Source of the DNA: Novosphingobium aerophilum
GTDB lineage: Bacteria; Pseudomonadota; Alphaproteobacteria; Sphingomonadales; Sphingomonadaceae
Direction: 5' to 3'
Length of the DNA stretch: 63,139 nt
NCBI RefSeq assembly: GCF_014230305.1
Contig: NZ_JACLAU010000019.1
Coordinates: 1 to 63,139, forward strand
A model generated the notes under the pieces. That model had not been told where the DNA came from, ran no database searches, and saw nothing but the letters and a program-made list of their open reading frames with translations. Of the stretch, positions 34,880 to 42,804 are shown piece after piece; position 1 is the first letter of the stretch; each line of letters begins with the position of its first letter. The position numbers and the translations under genes were made by a program.

Positions 34880-36018
34880 CCGCGCTGACGCCGGGGCAGC
34901 TTGCCGGTCTGGCCCGCGCGGTGGCGCGCAAGTCGCTTGGGCAGGTCTCGCTTCCGCCAGTCGCGATCGACCGGGCCGAGGCGATTGCGCTGTGGCACGA
35001 GGTTGCCGCGAGCTTCGACAATGCCGAGGGCCGGCTTCTCGCCGCACGGGATCTTGATCGCCTGCGCCGCCGGTCCTGGCAGGTTTCGCACGGGTACGCG
35101 GCGCTTGGCGAAGCCAGCCTCAGCGTCGAGGCGGGCCATGCCTTCTGGCGCCTTGCCTTGCGCCTCGGCAAGCTCGCCGAGCAGCGCAAGGCAGGCGGCC
35201 TCGCGCGGGCGGCATCGGTCGCTGCGCTCGGTCTCGCCGCCACCCAGCTCGCGGCCTGCACCAGCCTGTTCGGCGGCAACATCAAGGGGAACTTTGCCTG
35301 CAGCGCACCCAACGGCACCTGCGCGCCTTCGACGGTGATCGACGACCAGGCGCTATCAGTGATCCAGAACGCGCGGCCGATGACGCCCGCCGGGCCCTAT
35401 ATGCGCACGCCCGCCTCTCCGCGCGCCATTACTGCGGCCTATGTCCCGACCGGATCGGGGCGCATTACGCCCGCACAGGGCGGCATGGCCCACCGCGAAC
35501 GCCGGGTTCTCCGCGTGGTGTTCCCATCGTTCGTCGATGGCGGCGGCAATCTCCACGAACCGCGGATCGTGCATGCGGTGGTCGATGATGGGGCCTGGAT
35601 GCAGCTCTCAGGCAGCGAACCCACGGCGATCGACCAGATAGAGGGCCGCTCGGCAAGCCTCGCCAGCGCTGCTTTCACCCCGCCGACCTTGCCAGATGCG
35701 GCGACTCTGCCGAGTGACCTGTCGTCCGCACCAGAGGTCAAAGCCACACCTGCTGGACCGCCAAGTCCCGAAGCCGTTGCGGCGGCGCGCGCCAAGGGTG
35801 CGGCGCTGAAGGCAGGGAGCGCGATCGACGCAATCCGCGCCGAGGTGCAAGGCCGCCTCGCGCAAACGGCGAAGGCGCCTGGTGCTGTGCCGCCGGTAGC
35901 CCCCCCCGCGCCTGCCGCGGCACATAATGCGGCACCTGCCGACGCGGGCAGACCCGCTCCTCTCACCGCAGCGCCGGTCAACGGACCCACTGCTTTCCCC
36001 GCCAAGGTCGAGGAGTAG
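34876..36018 (+). CDS. traV: TraV lipoprotein with a long N-terminal extension
   Basis: The 380-residue product contains a typical TraV body starting at a lipobox (TQLAACTSLFGGNIKGNFAC, Cys128) followed by NGTCAPS and a Pro/Ala-rich tail. TraV lipoproteins normally begin at that lipobox. Here it is preceded in frame by about 105 charged helical residues (LARAVARKSLGQVSL, EAIALWHEVAASFDNAEGRLL...) and then a hydrophobic stretch at about 109-127. No start codon suits a separate TraV in between. Either the N-terminal part is a cytoplasmic fusion, or processing frees the lipoprotein. Confidence 0.8.
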   Translation: MTALTPGQLAGLARAVARKSLGQVSLPPVAIDRAEAIALWHEVAASFDNAEGRLLAARDLDRLRRRSWQVSHGYAALGEASLSVEAGHAFWRLALRLGKLAEQRKAGGLARAASVAALGLAATQLAACTSLFGGNIKGNFACSAPNGTCAPSTVIDDQALSVIQNARPMTPAGPYMRTPASPRAITAAYVPTGSGRITPAQGGMAHRERRVLRVVFPSFVDGGGNLHEPRIVHAVVDDGAWMQLSGSEPTAIDQIEGRSASLASAAFTPPTLPDAATLPSDLSSAPEVKATPAGPPSPEAVAAARAKGAALKAGSAIDAIRAEVQGRLAQTAKAPGAVPPVAPPAPAAAHNAAPADAGRPAPLTAAPVNGPTAFPAKVEE

Positions 36019-36023
36019 GGCCC

Positions 36024-38630
36024 ATGGTTTCGCGCGGGTTCTGGGACCGGTTCCTCGATATGATGTTCGGCGAAAGCGCGCATCCCGAGGCGACACGCCC
36101 GGTGCTCGGCGCGCCGATGCTGTCGAACTGGCTGCCCTATCGCAGCTACGACAAGAAAAGCCGGATGTTCATCAACACGGAATCAGTGGGGTTCATCCTC
36201 GAACTCGCGCCGATGATGGGGGCGGATGAGCGCAGCGGCGAGATCCTCACCCAGTTCCTCTCCGACGCGGTGCCGCCTGGCTGCGAGATCCAGCTGATCC
36301 ACTGGCAAAGCCCCTCGGTCGGCGAACGCATCGCCGACTGGGTCATGCCGCGCGTCGTTGCCAAGGGCGTCTATGGCCGCGCCGCCACCCACCGCGCACG
36401 CTGGCTGCGCCGGGCGGCATGGATGTCGATCTCGCGCGATGCGCCCTTTTACCTCCGCAACACCCGCGTGATCCTCTCGGTCGGCGCGCGGCTCAGCGGA
36501 GGAATCGGCGCCGAGGCGCTGGGCTCGGTTCGCGAAAGCCTGCACGGCACGCTCCAGGCGCTGTCGATCCCCGCGCGCGACGTCGGCCCGGTCGAACTGA
36601 TCGCCTTCCTCGACGATTTCCTCTGCCCCGCGGTCGACAATGCCGACCGGCCCGAACACTATTCCGCGCTCGACCCAATCAATATCCAGTGCGTGCGCCG
36701 CGACCTTGAAACCCAGGTCACGCCCGATCGCATCGTGCTTCAGACCGAACGGTTCCGCCCGACAGGCGAAAGCCAAGATGGCGCGCCGGTGATCGGCGAG
36801 GTGGTCCCCGACAAGTTCGACTGGCGCTTCTTCTCGGTGCGCAATCTGCCCAAGCAGTGGGCGCCCTGGGACGTCCAGAAGATCATCGGCGACGTCATCA
36901 ACGACAAGCTGCGCTTCGGTTGCAACGTGATGACCGTGCTCGGGCTCGTCTTCCAGGACGAGGAGGCGGCGAGCTCGCGCGCCGGGCTCAAGGTCATGCG
37001 CACGACCAGCCTTGCCGACAGCCGCTCGGCCCGGTTCCTGCCCCAACTCTCCGAGCAGCGCGACGAGTGGCAGTACGTGCAAGCCGAGATGCGGCAGGGC
37101 CGCAAGCTCGCGCAGGTCTATTACGGGGTCGGAGCGCTCTCGCCGCTCGGCAAGGGCGACGTCAACGAGCGCATGGTGAAGTCGGTCTACAAGGCCTCTG
37201 GCTGGGACCTCATCGACGAGCGCTACCTCCAAGTCATGGGGCTGCTCGCTGCCATGCCGCTCTCGTTCCCCAATGGCCTGTCGGCGGATCTGAGGCGCAT
37301 GAAGCGCTTCAAGACCATGCTGACGACGACGGCCGCGTCGATCGCGCCGCTCCAGGGAGAACATACCGGCGGGCACATTCCGCACGTGCTGTTGATCGGA
37401 CGGCGCGGTCAGCCCTTCTTCTGGTCGCCGTTCCAGAACGCGGCGGGCAATCACAACGTCGCGGTGTTCGGAAAATCGGGCTCGGGCAAATCGGTCTTTC
37501 TGCAGGACGTCTGCGCGGCGATGTCGGGGGCAGGGGCCAAGGTCATCGTGATCGACGACGGGCGCTCGTTCGAGCACATGGCCAAGGCCTTCGGCGGCGC
37601 CTTCGTCGAGTTCAAGCTCTCCTCGGGGTTCTCACTCAACCCGTTTAACATGATCGATGGCGAGGCACTGTCCTCCGACGAGGACGGCGAGGACTACGAG
37701 GTCGAATGCCTCGCCATGCTCAAGTCGATCGTCGGGCAGATGGCGCGTCAGCAAGACCGCCTGTCCGACACCGAGCGCGGCCTCATCGATTCCGCGGTGA
37801 GCAGCGTCTGGCGCGAAAAGCAGCGCGCCGGCAGCATCGACGACGTTGCGGCGGCGCTGCGCGCCCTGCCATCCCCCTTCGCCGGCGATCTCGCCGATGC
37901 CATGTCGCCGTTCCTCAAGGGCGGCACCTATGGCCGCTTTTTCGAGGGTGCCTGCTCGATCGATCTCTCGGCGGGCCTCACCGTGTTCGAGCTTTCGGAC
38001 CTCTCTTCGAAGCCCGAACTGCGCTCGGTCGCGCTCACCGCGCTCATGTTCCTGACGCTCAGGGTCATGCGCGATCTTGACCGTTCGGTGCCCAAGCTGA
38101 CCATGATCGACGAGGCCTGGCAGCTGCTCGGCGGCGGGCAGATGGGCCAGGCAATCGAGACCTATGCGCGGACCTGCCGCAAATATGGCGGCTCGCTCAT
38201 CACCGCGACCCAGTCCCTCAATGACTTCTACAAGTCCGAAGGCTCGCTCGCCGCGCTTGAGAACTCCGACTGGTCGATCGTCCTCCAGCAGAAGGAGGAA
38301 ACGATCAACGATCTCGCCAAGCACCAGCGCTTCGAGATGGACCACTACACCGAAAGCCTGCTGCGCTCGCTGAAGCGCAATGGCACCGAATATTCCGACG
38401 TTCTGATCAAGGGGCCCGAGACCCTCGCGGTCGGCCGGCTCGTGCTCGATCCCTATTCGGCGACGCTCTACTCTTCGAGCCCCCGGGTCTTCTCCGAGAT
38501 CGAGGAGAAGGTCCGCGCCGGCCTGCCGCTCCCCGATGCGATCGAGCGGGTCGCCTTTCCCGACTTCGTGCCGCCGCAGCCGGGAGCCCCCGACTTTACG
38601 GACGGCGAACTTGCCGAGGCGGCGGAATGA
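36024..38630 (+). CDS. traC: TraC, T4SS assembly ATPase (VirB4 family)
   Basis: The 868-residue ATPase has Walker A GKSGSGKS at 483-490, Walker B in LTMIDEAWQLL, and the family segments AGNHNVAVFG, FEHMAKAFGG and ENSDWSIVLQQKEE. It drives pilus assembly at the inner membrane. It starts five bases after traV and is coupled by ATGA to the next small membrane gene. Confidence 0.92.
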   Translation: MVSRGFWDRFLDMMFGESAHPEATRPVLGAPMLSNWLPYRSYDKKSRMFINTESVGFILELAPMMGADERSGEILTQFLSDAVPPGCEIQLIHWQSPSVGERIADWVMPRVVAKGVYGRAATHRARWLRRAAWMSISRDAPFYLRNTRVILSVGARLSGGIGAEALGSVRESLHGTLQALSIPARDVGPVELIAFLDDFLCPAVDNADRPEHYSALDPINIQCVRRDLETQVTPDRIVLQTERFRPTGESQDGAPVIGEVVPDKFDWRFFSVRNLPKQWAPWDVQKIIGDVINDKLRFGCNVMTVLGLVFQDEEAASSRAGLKVMRTTSLADSRSARFLPQLSEQRDEWQYVQAEMRQGRKLAQVYYGVGALSPLGKGDVNERMVKSVYKASGWDLIDERYLQVMGLLAAMPLSFPNGLSADLRRMKRFKTMLTTTAASIAPLQGEHTGGHIPHVLLIGRRGQPFFWSPFQNAAGNHNVAVFGKSGSGKSVFLQDVCAAMSGAGAKVIVIDDGRSFEHMAKAFGGAFVEFKLSSGFSLNPFNMIDGEALSSDEDGEDYEVECLAMLKSIVGQMARQQDRLSDTERGLIDSAVSSVWREKQRAGSIDDVAAALRALPSPFAGDLADAMSPFLKGGTYGRFFEGACSIDLSAGLTVFELSDLSSKPELRSVALTALMFLTLRVMRDLDRSVPKLTMIDEAWQLLGGGQMGQAIETYARTCRKYGGSLITATQSLNDFYKSEGSLAALENSDWSIVLQQKEETINDLAKHQRFEMDHYTESLLRSLKRNGTEYSDVLIKGPETLAVGRLVLDPYSATLYSSSPRVFSEIEEKVRAGLPLPDAIERVAFPDFVPPQPGAPDFTDGELAEAAE

Positions 38631-38977
38631 CCGCGCTCGTTGCCCCTCGTCGCCGGCCCATGCGCCTCGCCGATGCCTGCTACCATGGCCTGCGTCTTAT
38701 CGGTTGGCTCACGGTCACGCTGGGCTGCGTCGCGGCGCTGTGGCTGATGTTCTTCGTGGCGCTCGGCAACTTCAGCTTTGGCGGGACCGTGCTCCAGCTC
38801 GAGAACTTCGCTTCGCGCTATGTCGCCGCGAGCGCCGAGCGCCAGGACCGCTTTGCCCATTTCTTCTGGCTGACCAGCGCCGGGCTCTTCGCCGCAGTCG
38901 GCTTCTTTCGCCGTCACTCGCTGCTCGCGCGCGGGGCCGCGGCCACCTCAGATCCCAGGGAGAACCATCATGGCTAG
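38627..38977 (+). CDS. Small membrane protein in the transfer operon
   Basis: The 116-residue protein has two hydrophobic helices (GWLTVTLGCVAALWLMFFVAL and FFWLTSAGLFAAVGFF) separated by a periplasmic loop with NFASRYVAASAERQDR. It overlaps traC (ATGA) and trbI, so it is translated with them. No family was recognised. Confidence 0.65.
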   Translation: MTALVAPRRRPMRLADACYHGLRLIGWLTVTLGCVAALWLMFFVALGNFSFGGTVLQLENFASRYVAASAERQDRFAHFFWLTSAGLFAAVGFFRRHSLLARGAAATSDPRENHHG

Positions 38978-39554
38978 AAGCCCCCGCCCGTCCGCGGCTT
39001 CTGCGGCCGACACTACTGCCGGCCCGCTGTTCGAGACCGAAGTGAGCACGGCCCGACCCGCGCCCCGCGCCCGCATTGGACTGGTTCCCGTGGCGCTGGT
39101 CGGCGCGCTGGTTGCCGCGGGGTTGTGGGGCGCCTGGGTCACCAAGAACGTACTGGGGGCAGGGGACCGACCGGCCATCGCCAAGGTCCAGCTCTCAGGC
39201 ATTGTCGGCGAATATGTCCAGGCCCAGGCCCGCTCGGCCACCCCGCCCGAGCAGGTCACCACCGAGACCCGCGCGTTCATGGGTGAGGTCCAGAAGAACC
39301 TCGAGCGCCGCGGTGCGTCGGGCCAGATCGTGCTGGTGGGCGAGGCCGTGCTCGCCGGCAATGTCCCCGACATCACCGCCGAGGTCCGCCGCGAGGTGTA
39401 TGCCAAGGTCAAGATGCCCCAAGCTGCCAACGCTTCAGCCGGCGAGGTCATGGGCGCGATGCGCGCGGCGATGAGCGGGCAGGGGGCGCCGCAAGCAGCG
39501 GCCGCGATGCCGGGCGCTGCCTTGGGAGGACAGGGCAGTGCTCCCGTCAACTGA
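38970..39554 (+). CDS. trbI: TrbI-like F-type transfer protein
   Basis: The 194-residue protein has one N-terminal membrane helix (IGLVPVALVGALVAAGLWGAWVT) and a periplasmic part with VQLSGIVGEYVQAQAR...VLVGEAVLAGNVPDITAEVRREVYAKV, as in F TrbI. TrbI affects pilus outgrowth and retraction. It overlaps the signal peptidase gene by 17 bp. Confidence 0.78.
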   Translation: MARSPRPSAASAADTTAGPLFETEVSTARPAPRARIGLVPVALVGALVAAGLWGAWVTKNVLGAGDRPAIAKVQLSGIVGEYVQAQARSATPPEQVTTETRAFMGEVQKNLERRGASGQIVLVGEAVLAGNVPDITAEVRREVYAKVKMPQAANASAGEVMGAMRAAMSGQGAPQAAAAMPGAALGGQGSAPVN

Positions 39555-40068
39555 GGTCCATGCCCCGAGATCCTCGCACGCCCGGCGCTGGCTGGTGATC
39601 GGTGCACTTGCGGCGACGCTGGCGGCCAGTTCCTCGCTGGCGAGCTGGCGCGACGATCATGCGATCCTCATCAACACGACCCAATCGCTCCCCAACTGGG
39701 CGTTCTGGATCGACAAGCACCGCCGCCCGGCGCGCGGGGACTTTGTGGTGTTTGCCCCGCCGCAAACCCCGCTCATCACCGCGCATTTCGGGAAGGTCTC
39801 GCCGCCCTTTGCCAAGCGCGTCTACGGCATGCCGGGTGACGTGGTCACCCGCGAGAACGACGTGGTGCGGATCAACGGCGCTGAGGTCGCACGCCTGAAG
39901 CCGGTAAGTTCGCGCGGCGAAAGGCTGGAGCCTGGCCCCACGGGCCGCATCCCCGAGCACTGCTACTATGTCGGGACCGAGCACAAGGACGGGCTGGATA
40001 GCCGCTACGCCGACATCGGCTTCGTCTGTTTGACACGCATCATCGGCACCGGGGACTCGGTGCTGTGA
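39538..40068 (+). CDS. traF: Conjugative transfer signal peptidase (S26 family, plasmid TraF type)
   Basis: The 176-residue protein has an N-terminal membrane anchor (WLVIGALAATLAASSSLA), the serine box (TQSLPNWAFWI) and the lysine box (PPFAKRVYGMPGD), then GxxxVGTEHKDGLDSRYADIG. Serine and lysine form the catalytic dyad. It probably processes pilin or other exported transfer proteins. It starts with GTG, with GGAGGA in front, inside the 3' end of trbI. It is unrelated to the thioredoxin-like TraF encoded further on. Confidence 0.85.
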   Translation: MLPSTEVHAPRSSHARRWLVIGALAATLAASSSLASWRDDHAILINTTQSLPNWAFWIDKHRRPARGDFVVFAPPQTPLITAHFGKVSPPFAKRVYGMPGDVVTRENDVVRINGAEVARLKPVSSRGERLEPGPTGRIPEHCYYVGTEHKDGLDSRYADIGFVCLTRIIGTGDSVL

Positions 40069-40736
40069 GCCGCTTGGTCCTTCTATCCGCCGCGGGCGGT
40101 GCCGCGCTGCTGATTGGCTGGCCGCTGATCTCGGCAGTTCGCGCCGCCGACTATGGCCAGATGGGCCAGACCTTTCCGATCATCGAGGCCGATCTGCTCA
40201 CAACCATCGAGACCAGGCTCAGGACCCTCGAGGCCAATGGCGGGATCGAGCGGCTGCAGCGCGAGATGCAGGAACAGGCCGTGGCGAGCGTGCGGCGTCC
40301 CAAGCGGGTCGATGGCATGACCCCGGCGACCACCAAGCGCGAGTGGCTGTTCGATCCCTCGATCGTCACCGAGGACGATATCGTCGACGCCAAGGGCAAC
40401 CTCATCGCCGCGCGCGGCACCCGGGTCAATCCGCTCGACACGGTCCAGCTGCGCCAGGCGCTGGTCTTCGTCGACGGCGACAACGCGGCCGAACTGCTAT
40501 GGGCGCTGCGGACCTGGAGCGATACGGCGGCCAAGATCATCTTCGTTTCGGGTTCGCCCTTCGACGCGATGAAGCCGTGGCAGCGCCGCTTCTACTTCGA
40601 CCAGGGCGGCACGCTCACATCGAAGTTCGGGATCCGCCACACCCCCGCCGTGGTGAGCGCAGCCGGCTCCAGCCTCAAGATCAGCGAAGTGCCGCTGCCG
40701 CGCGAGGCCGCGACAGGGGGAGGCAAGAGCTCATGA
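40065..40736 (+). CDS. traW: TraW, F-type pilus assembly protein
   Basis: The 223-residue periplasmic protein has a signal sequence (LVLLSAAGGAALLIGWPLISAVRAAD) and the TraW pattern: YGQMGQTFPIIEADLL, then REWLFDPSIVTEDDIVDAKGNLIAARGTRVNPLD and FYFDQGGTLTSKFGIRHTPAVV. The C-terminal part is TrbC-like. It starts with GTG, overlapping the peptidase stop (GTGA). Confidence 0.9.
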   Translation: MSRLVLLSAAGGAALLIGWPLISAVRAADYGQMGQTFPIIEADLLTTIETRLRTLEANGGIERLQREMQEQAVASVRRPKRVDGMTPATTKREWLFDPSIVTEDDIVDAKGNLIAARGTRVNPLDTVQLRQALVFVDGDNAAELLWALRTWSDTAAKIIFVSGSPFDAMKPWQRRFYFDQGGTLTSKFGIRHTPAVVSAAGSSLKISEVPLPREAATGGGKSS

Positions 40737-40999
40737 CCCATCCGCTCATCACCTTCCTCAAGACCCCGATGGCGGCGCCCGAGACGCGAACGTTGCGGCG
40801 CATGCGCAGGCTCTGGATGGCGCTGTGCTGGTCACTGGCGCTCGCCGTGCTGCTGCTCCCGGTGCTGAAGATGCTGCTGGGGCCGTGGGCCGGGCTTCCC
40901 GCCCTGCTGCTCGCAGCTGCGGCGATGCTCCACGGGTTCGTCTATTTCCGCGCCAAGGTGCGCGCCGACGATAGCTTAGGGCGGGAGGGGCGGCCATGA
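40733..40999 (+). CDS. Small membrane protein between traW and traU
   Basis: The 88-residue protein has two hydrophobic helices (LWMALCWSLALAVLLLPVLKMLL and LPALLLAAAAMLHGFVYF). It overlaps traW (ATGA) and traU (ATGA), so it is part of the coupled operon. The much longer open frame upstream is not used. No family was recognised. Confidence 0.62.
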   Translation: MTHPLITFLKTPMAAPETRTLRRMRRLWMALCWSLALAVLLLPVLKMLLGPWAGLPALLLAAAAMLHGFVYFRAKVRADDSLGREGRP

Positions 41000-42018
41000 T
41001 GCGCGTTCCCGCGAGATTCATGGCGCTGCTCGGCGCGCTCGCGCTCGCCTTGGCCGGAACCAGTCCGGCCCGGGCCGACACGGTCACCTGCCACGGCAAG
41101 TTCATCAACCCGATCACCGATGTGTGCTGGTCGTGCCTGTTCCCGCTGTCGATCGGCGGGCTCTCGATCTGGAAGGGCTCGCGCCCCGATCCCAAGAATC
41201 CGTCGTTTCCCCTGTGCGCCTGCGGCTCGCCGATCCCGCGCATCGGTATCTCGGTGGGTTTCTGGGAACCGGTACGCCTCGTCGATGTCACCAACAAGTC
41301 GTGGTGTTTTCCCAACCTCGGCGGGATCCGGCTCAACCCCGGTTTCGACATCGGCCACGGCCATGTCCAGGGGCGCAGCCAGATCGGCGGCAAGACCCAG
41401 AACTCCTCGCAGTGGCAGTCGCACTATTACGTCTATCCGCTGCTCTACTGGATGGAGATCCTGACCGACTTCCTCTGCTTCGAGCAGACCACCTTCGACG
41501 TCGCCTATGTGACCGAGATCGACCCGCTGTGGCAGGATTCCGCGCTGACCTCGATCATCAACCCCGAGGTCGCGCTCTTCGCCAACCCAATTGCCACCGC
41601 GGCCTGCGCCGCCGACTGCGTCGCGGCGACAGCAAAGCTTCCGATCGACCAGATGTTCTGGTGCGCAGGCTGCAACGGCGGGATGTATCCCTTGAATGGC
41701 CACGTCTCGGCCCACGTCACCCCGATCCAGGCCTCGCGGCTCGTCGCCGAGCGCATGCTCTACAAGATGCACCGCGAGGCGCTGGCCTGGGGCACGATGG
41801 GTTCGAAGGCGCTGTGCCACAAGTACCTGATGCCGGTGATGAGGAAGCAGCAATACCGGCTGCAAATGACCTCGCCCGTTGCGATGGTGAAGGGGCGCTA
41901 CGCCTGCGCGCCGGTGGGTGCGGCCACCATCATCCCCCAGACCGGCAAGGGCTACCCCGTCAAGGGCGAGGACTTTGGCTACCTCGTCTGGCGCAAGCGC
42001 AACTGCTGCATGCTGTGA
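40996..42018 (+). CDS. traU: TraU, F-type mating-pair protein
   Basis: The 340-residue protein has a signal peptide (LLGALALALAGTSPARA) and the cysteine-rich TraU pattern: FINPITDVCWSCLFPLSIGG, CACGSPIPRIGISVGFWEP, and DQMFWCAGCNGGMYP. It ends CCML. TraU acts in DNA transfer and pilus formation, and its disulfides are likely substrates of the DsbC-like and TraF proteins in the operon. Confidence 0.92.
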   Translation: MMRVPARFMALLGALALALAGTSPARADTVTCHGKFINPITDVCWSCLFPLSIGGLSIWKGSRPDPKNPSFPLCACGSPIPRIGISVGFWEPVRLVDVTNKSWCFPNLGGIRLNPGFDIGHGHVQGRSQIGGKTQNSSQWQSHYYVYPLLYWMEILTDFLCFEQTTFDVAYVTEIDPLWQDSALTSIINPEVALFANPIATAACAADCVAATAKLPIDQMFWCAGCNGGMYPLNGHVSAHVTPIQASRLVAERMLYKMHREALAWGTMGSKALCHKYLMPVMRKQQYRLQMTSPVAMVKGRYACAPVGAATIIPQTGKGYPVKGEDFGYLVWRKRNCCML

Positions 42019-42026
42019 GGACACCC

Positions 42027-42803
42027 ATGACCTTCGCGCGGCTCCCGCACAAATCCCGGCTCCTTGGACTTGCTGGCTTCCTCGCCCTGACCGCCGTCTC
42101 GGCCGCTCTCGCCCAAACCATCGCCCAAGATGTCGGGGGCCTCGACCTGAAGGCGATTAAGGCACGCGGAACCGAGGTCACGGCCGATGCGCAGACCCTG
42201 GTCGATGCTGTTGCGGGCAAGGGCGAAGCCCACCGCGCCGAAGCCGAGCAACTGCGCGAACAAGGCATGGCGGCTGTCGCCAACATCAATCCTGCCGACT
42301 TGCCCAAAGGGCCGGATGGCGCAGTCGACTTCGACGAACTGCTGAGCGGGGCGGCCGCCAATACCAGGACGCCGATGGGCGAGGGGCCGATGTTCATCGT
42401 CTTCGCCAGCCTGTCGATGCCCGAGGCATCGCTTTCCCGGCTGATTGCCGACACCACGAGGGCGGGCGGGGTGGTCGTCTTCCGCGGCTTTCCGGGGGGA
42501 AGCACCAAGGCCTTCGCCGAAGGGTTGAAGCGGGTGGTGACCAGCGAGGGCCAGGAGGCTCACTTGGCGATCGACCCACGCCTGTTCCGCGCCTTCAAGG
42601 TCAGTGCCGCCCCGACCTTCGTTGCCGCAGGCCGCGAATACGAACTTTGCGATGGGCTCGACTGCACGAGCTCGACACCCGATCATGACCGCATCACCGG
42701 AAACGTCACGGTCGAATACGCGCTCGAGACCTTCGCCAGCGGCCGGGGTCCCGGCGCCGGTGTTGCGCGCATTGCGCTCGCCCAACTGACCAAGGGCCAG
42801 TGA
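42027..42803 (+). CDS. trbC: TrbC, F-type pilin assembly protein
   Basis: The 258-residue protein has a signal peptide ending near LAQT and the TrbC core (GPMFIVFASLSMPEASLSRLIADTTRAGGVVVFRGFPGGS, then VSAAPTFVAAG), a thioredoxin-like fold lacking the CxxC pair. It works with TraW and TraF in pilus assembly. The ATG at 42027 follows traU by nine bases with GAGG in front. Confidence 0.87.
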   Translation: MTFARLPHKSRLLGLAGFLALTAVSAALAQTIAQDVGGLDLKAIKARGTEVTADAQTLVDAVAGKGEAHRAEAEQLREQGMAAVANINPADLPKGPDGAVDFDELLSGAAANTRTPMGEGPMFIVFASLSMPEASLSRLIADTTRAGGVVVFRGFPGGSTKAFAEGLKRVVTSEGQEAHLAIDPRLFRAFKVSAAPTFVAAGREYELCDGLDCTSSTPDHDRITGNVTVEYALETFASGRGPGAGVARIALAQLTKGQ

Positions 42804-42804
42804 G

